From assembly GCA_031177555.1 (NCBI GenBank), contig JAPSGM010000117.1, positions 1-6,285 of the forward strand: a stretch of DNA of 6,285 nucleotides. The letters are read 5' to 3'. The position numbers were made by a program, and so were the translations under genes. Under the pieces are notes generated by a model. It saw only the letters and a program-made list of their open reading frames with translations. It had not been told where the DNA came from and did not search any database. The stretch is from Chloroflexota bacterium (lineage in GTDB: Bacteria > Chloroflexota > Limnocylindria > QHBO01). Position 1 is the stretch's first letter. The number at the start of each line of letters is the position of its first letter. Shown one piece after another: positions 4,801-6,285 of the stretch.

Positions 4801-5322
4801 ATGTCAGCCTTGGATCAACTCAAGCGGTGGGCATCGTGGCGGAACGTTGCCGTGGCCGCCATCATCGCGGCACTGACCATTGGTGGGACGCGCATGGCGC
4901 TCGGCGACGATGGACCGTCGGAGAAGGCCGTCCGCAAGGAGGACTACGTCGTCCAGGATGTCAACGCGGTCGATGACCGCGATGACGATGAGGACGATGA
5001 CGACCAGACCAACGATGGTGACACCGGGAACCGCGACCGTGACACCGCGGACCGTGACACGGGCGACGGCGACGCCACGCGCGGCAACGACGGCACCAAC
5101 GGTGGCAACAACACCGGCGACGGCGACGCCACGCGCGGCAACGACGGCACCAACGGTGGCAACAACACCGGCGACGGCGACGCCACGCGCGGCAACGACG
5201 GCACCAACGGTGGCAACAACACCGGCGACAACACCGGCGACAACACCGGCGACAACACCGGCGACAACACCGGCGACAACACCGGCGACGATAGCCGCAG
5301 CGGCGAGGGCACCGACGGCTGA
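4801..5322 (+). CDS. Exported or membrane-anchored Asp-rich tandem-repeat protein, function unknown
   Basis: A 173-residue protein of no recognised family. Residues 1-14 are basic (Lys8, Arg9, Arg14), followed by a hydrophobic segment at 15-30 (VAVAAIIAALTIGGT), then MALGDD: a signal peptide cleavable after Ala-Leu-Gly (33-35), or an uncleaved anchor. The rest should lie outside the membrane. Residues 58-68 are almost all Asp/Glu. Residues 79-88 are degenerate DRDT repeats. Residues 88-141 are three identical 18-residue units (GDGDATRGNDGTNGGNNT), and 142-161 are five GDNT units; a short tail follows. The protein has no Cys and no sortase motif, is very acidic, and is probably disordered unless it binds Ca2+. 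The Asp/Asn/Gly spacing loosely recalls Ca-binding repeats but matches no consensus exactly. A surface stalk or cation-binding polymer is possible. It has its own strong ribosome binding site, and a terminator follows. Confidence 0.75.
   Translation: MSALDQLKRWASWRNVAVAAIIAALTIGGTRMALGDDGPSEKAVRKEDYVVQDVNAVDDRDDDEDDDDQTNDGDTGNRDRDTADRDTGDGDATRGNDGTNGGNNTGDGDATRGNDGTNGGNNTGDGDATRGNDGTNGGNNTGDNTGDNTGDNTGDNTGDNTGDDSRSGEGTDG
5035..5064 (+). repeat. Degenerate 15-bp tandem pair (DRDTx)
   Basis: GACCGTGACACCGCG (5035-5049) and GACCGTGACACGGGC (5050-5064) agree at 12 of 15 positions and encode DRDTA and DRDTG. They directly precede the perfect 54-bp array and look like an older, diverged repeat layer of the same gene. 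Confidence 0.6.
5062..5223 (+). repeat. Three perfect 54-bp tandem repeats
   Basis: Copies lie at 5062-5115, 5116-5169 and 5170-5223 and are identical at every base by eye. Each has 18 codons (GDGDATRGNDGTNGGNNT), so gain or loss of a unit keeps the frame. Identity at synonymous positions points to recent duplication or ongoing homogenisation. Confidence 0.95.
5224..5283 (+). repeat. Five perfect 12-bp tandem repeats
   Basis: GGCGACAACACC is repeated at 5224, 5236, 5248, 5260 and 5272, followed by a partial GGCGAC (5284-5289). It encodes (GDNT)5. The unit differs by one base from GGCAACAACACC, the last four codons of each 54-bp unit. The length keeps the reading frame. Confidence 0.95.
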
Positions 5323-5343
5323 GCACGTCACGTAATCGAGGAT

Positions 5344-5372
5344 GGAGGCCCGGCCACCACGGCCGGGCCTCC
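5344..5372 (+). terminator. Perfect 12-bp hairpin terminator after the repeat-protein gene
   Basis: GGAGGCCCGGCC (5344-5355), loop ACCAC (5356-5360) and GGCCGGGCCTCC (5361-5372) form an uninterrupted GC-rich stem 21 nt past the stop. Only two T residues follow (TTCGCG), so the U-tract is poor, as is common in high-GC genomes. It is best read as the transcript end of the repeat-protein gene. Confidence 0.75.
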
Positions 5373-5392
5373 TTCGCGCCGTCCAGAAGGCG

Positions 5393-5421
5393 AGGTCGCC
5401 TGATGCCTGTCCTGGCGACCT
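5393..5421. repeat. 8-bp inverted repeat in the convergent spacer
   Basis: AGGTCGCC (5393-5400) and GGCGACCT (5414-5421) are perfect inverted arms with a 13-nt spacer. It lies 20 bp beyond the plus-strand terminator. It may be a secondary terminator stem or chance; no T-run follows. Confidence 0.35.
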
Positions 5422-5603
5422 TAGACGGGCCGGGAGGGAATGCATTCGCCTGGCGTGCCACCGCCGACGCTCAGGCGACCAGGCTGGACGCCCGATGTGA
5501 CGCCACCAGAGTGCCCAATGCCGCCAGTCCGGGCACGTGACGCCTATCAAGGACCTCATGCCGCGTACTGCCGTCAGAACAGGCAACTGACGACGGCGGA
5601 GTG

Positions 5604-5635
5604 GGCGGTCGCGGGGTTAACGCCCCCGCCCCGCC
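5604..5635 (-). terminator. Candidate terminator hairpin of glpX
   Basis: GGCGG (5604-5608) pairs with CCGCC (5631-5635) and GCGGGG (5611-5616) with CCCCGC (5624-5629), leaving a TC/C internal bulge and a 7-nt loop. It begins 1 nt past the glpX stop codon when read on the minus strand. No T-run follows, so termination may need Rho or rely on the stem alone. Confidence 0.5.
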
Positions 5636-5636
5636 T

Positions 5637-6285
5637 CTACAGCCGGACGCGCGGCGGGAACTGCCGGTCGAACGTATGGACCGTATCGATGAAGCGGACC
5701 ACGCCCCGCTCGTAGCTCATCAGCAACGAGTGCGTCCGCGCGCCACCGCCGAAGAAGCGGACGCCGCGCAGCAGGTCGCCGTCGGTGACGCCGGTGGCCG
5801 CGAAGACGACGTTCTCGCCGGACGCGAGGTCATCGGTGAAGTAGATGCCGCCCTCGTCGTCCACGTCCACGCCCATGCCCCGCGCGCGCTCCCTCTCCTC
5901 GTCGGAGCGCCACCGGAAGCGTCCCTGGATCTCGCCGCCCAGGCACTTCAGCGCAGCCGCGGTCAGCACCCCCTCCGGCGCGCCGCCGATGCCCATGACC
6001 GCATGGACGCCGGTGCCCGAGACGGCCACGCTGATGCCGGCGGTCAGGTCGCCATCGGTGATGAGCTTGATCCGGGCTCCGGTGGCCCGCACGTCGGCGA
6101 TGAGCTGCTCATGGCGGGGCCGGTCCAGGATGACCACGGTGATGTCCCACGGCCCGCGGCCCAGCCGCTCGGCAATGGTCCGGATCGTCTGATCGACGGG
6201 ATCGTTGATGCTGACATGGCCCTTCACCTGCGGGCCGACGATCAGCTTCTCCATGTACGTGTCCGGCGCGTGCATCAGGCCGCCG
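5637..6285 (-). CDS. glpX: Class II fructose-1,6-bisphosphatase GlpX, C-terminal part (partial)
   Basis: Hydrolyses fructose 1,6-bisphosphate to fructose 6-phosphate in gluconeogenesis, as a metal-dependent cytoplasmic enzyme. The frame is open to the right edge; 215 residues are visible of a usual 320-340, so the N-terminus, including early metal ligands, is outside. Counting from the internal Met at 6275: HAPDTYMEKLIVGP (2-15), LITDGDLTAGI (71-81), the GGAPEGVLTAAALKCLGGE motif (97-115) with the conserved active-site Glu101, TGVTDGDLLRGVRF (161-174) and GGARTHSLLM (177-186). This motif order identifies GlpX, and the MHAPDTYM segment is internal to the family, so the Met at 6275 is not the start. 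Some class II enzymes also use sedoheptulose 1,7-bisphosphate; this cannot be told from the fragment. It converges on the repeat-protein gene and stops with TAG (5639-5637). Confidence 0.95.
   Translation of the reverse strand, partial: GGLMHAPDTYMEKLIVGPQVKGHVSINDPVDQTIRTIAERLGRGPWDITVVILDRPRHEQLIADVRATGARIKLITDGDLTAGISVAVSGTGVHAVMGIGGAPEGVLTAAALKCLGGEIQGRFRWRSDEERERARGMGVDVDDEGGIYFTDDLASGENVVFAATGVTDGDLLRGVRFFGGGARTHSLLMSYERGVVRFIDTVHTFDRQFPPRVRL

Larger units (their letters stand above)
5323..5636. other. Convergent intergenic region without a supported gene
   Basis: These 314 bp separate the plus-strand repeat-protein gene from glpX on the minus strand. They hold a hairpin terminator at each end (5344-5372 and 5604-5635) and an 8-bp inverted repeat: AGGTCGCC (5393-5400) with GGCGACCT (5414-5421). 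AGGCGACC recurs at 5473-5480 and GTGACGCC occurs twice (5497-5504 and 5537-5544). The 10-bp palindrome GAATGCATTC is at 5438-5447. No reading frame here has a ribosome binding site or a recognisable protein, and no tRNA or known RNA fold was recognised. Confidence 0.6.

Noticed and set aside
5062..5283. CRISPR-like array
   Set aside because: The repeats are directly abutting with no unique spacers and lie in frame within a coding sequence; this is a coding minisatellite.
5438..5447. Perfect 10-bp palindrome GAATGCATTC
   Set aside because: A single short palindrome with no flanking symmetry or repeated copy; chance is sufficient.
4804..5586. 260-codon minus-strand frame with VAGV repeats that looks like an elastin-like or membrane protein
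   Set aside because: Repeats with no stops keep all six frames open. The plus-strand frame has the ATG, strong ribosome binding site, signal segment, G/C-ending codons and terminator; the antisense frame has none of these.
5440..5715. 91-codon plus-strand frame in the convergent spacer
   Set aside because: It has no ribosome binding site, runs into the 3' end of glpX antisense, and shows no family resemblance.

Overview
This is a GC-rich, gene-dense bacterial chromosome segment, mostly housekeeping genes. The gene types (GlpX-type fructose-bisphosphatase, class II fumarase, DUF309 protein, stand-alone LON domain) and strongly G/C-ending codons suit a high-GC lineage such as Chloroflexota or Actinomycetota. 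That assignment is an inference; no rRNA or other marker is present to fix it. No tRNA, CRISPR array, transposase or phage gene was seen.

Left two thirds (1-4080), all on the minus strand, in transcription order: a 75-residue single-hairpin ferritin-like protein (4080-3853); a bulged intergenic hairpin; a DUF309 protein (3738-3277); class II fumarase fumC (3280-1877), whose start codon overlaps the DUF309 stop in an ATGA; an NAD(P)-dependent aldehyde dehydrogenase resembling 2-oxoglutarate-semialdehyde dehydrogenases (1793-294); and the first 84 codons of a LON substrate-binding-domain protein running off the left edge. DUF309, fumC, the dehydrogenase and the LON gene probably form an operon. 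If the dehydrogenase makes 2-oxoglutarate, both enzymes would serve the TCA cycle.

Centre (4172-5322), plus strand: folK (folate biosynthesis), divergent from the ferritin-like gene across a 91-bp spacer, then a 173-residue exported or membrane-anchored Asp/Asn/Gly/Thr-rich protein. The second half of that protein is three perfect 54-bp repeats followed by five perfect 12-bp repeats. Its 104-bp upstream region is dense in signals: three CTCAT motifs spaced exactly 11 bp, a 7-bp inverted repeat directly before the ribosome binding site, and a small hairpin after the folK stop. A perfect 12-bp-stem terminator hairpin follows the gene.

Right edge: a 314-bp convergent intergenic region, then the C-terminal two thirds of a class II fructose-1,6-bisphosphatase (glpX) on the minus strand, cut by the right edge.

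The least ordinary items are the repeat protein with its upstream direct-repeat array, the half-ferritin small protein, and two genes (folK and DUF309) whose -10-like hexamers lie only 8-9 nt from the start codon, suggesting leaderless transcripts.
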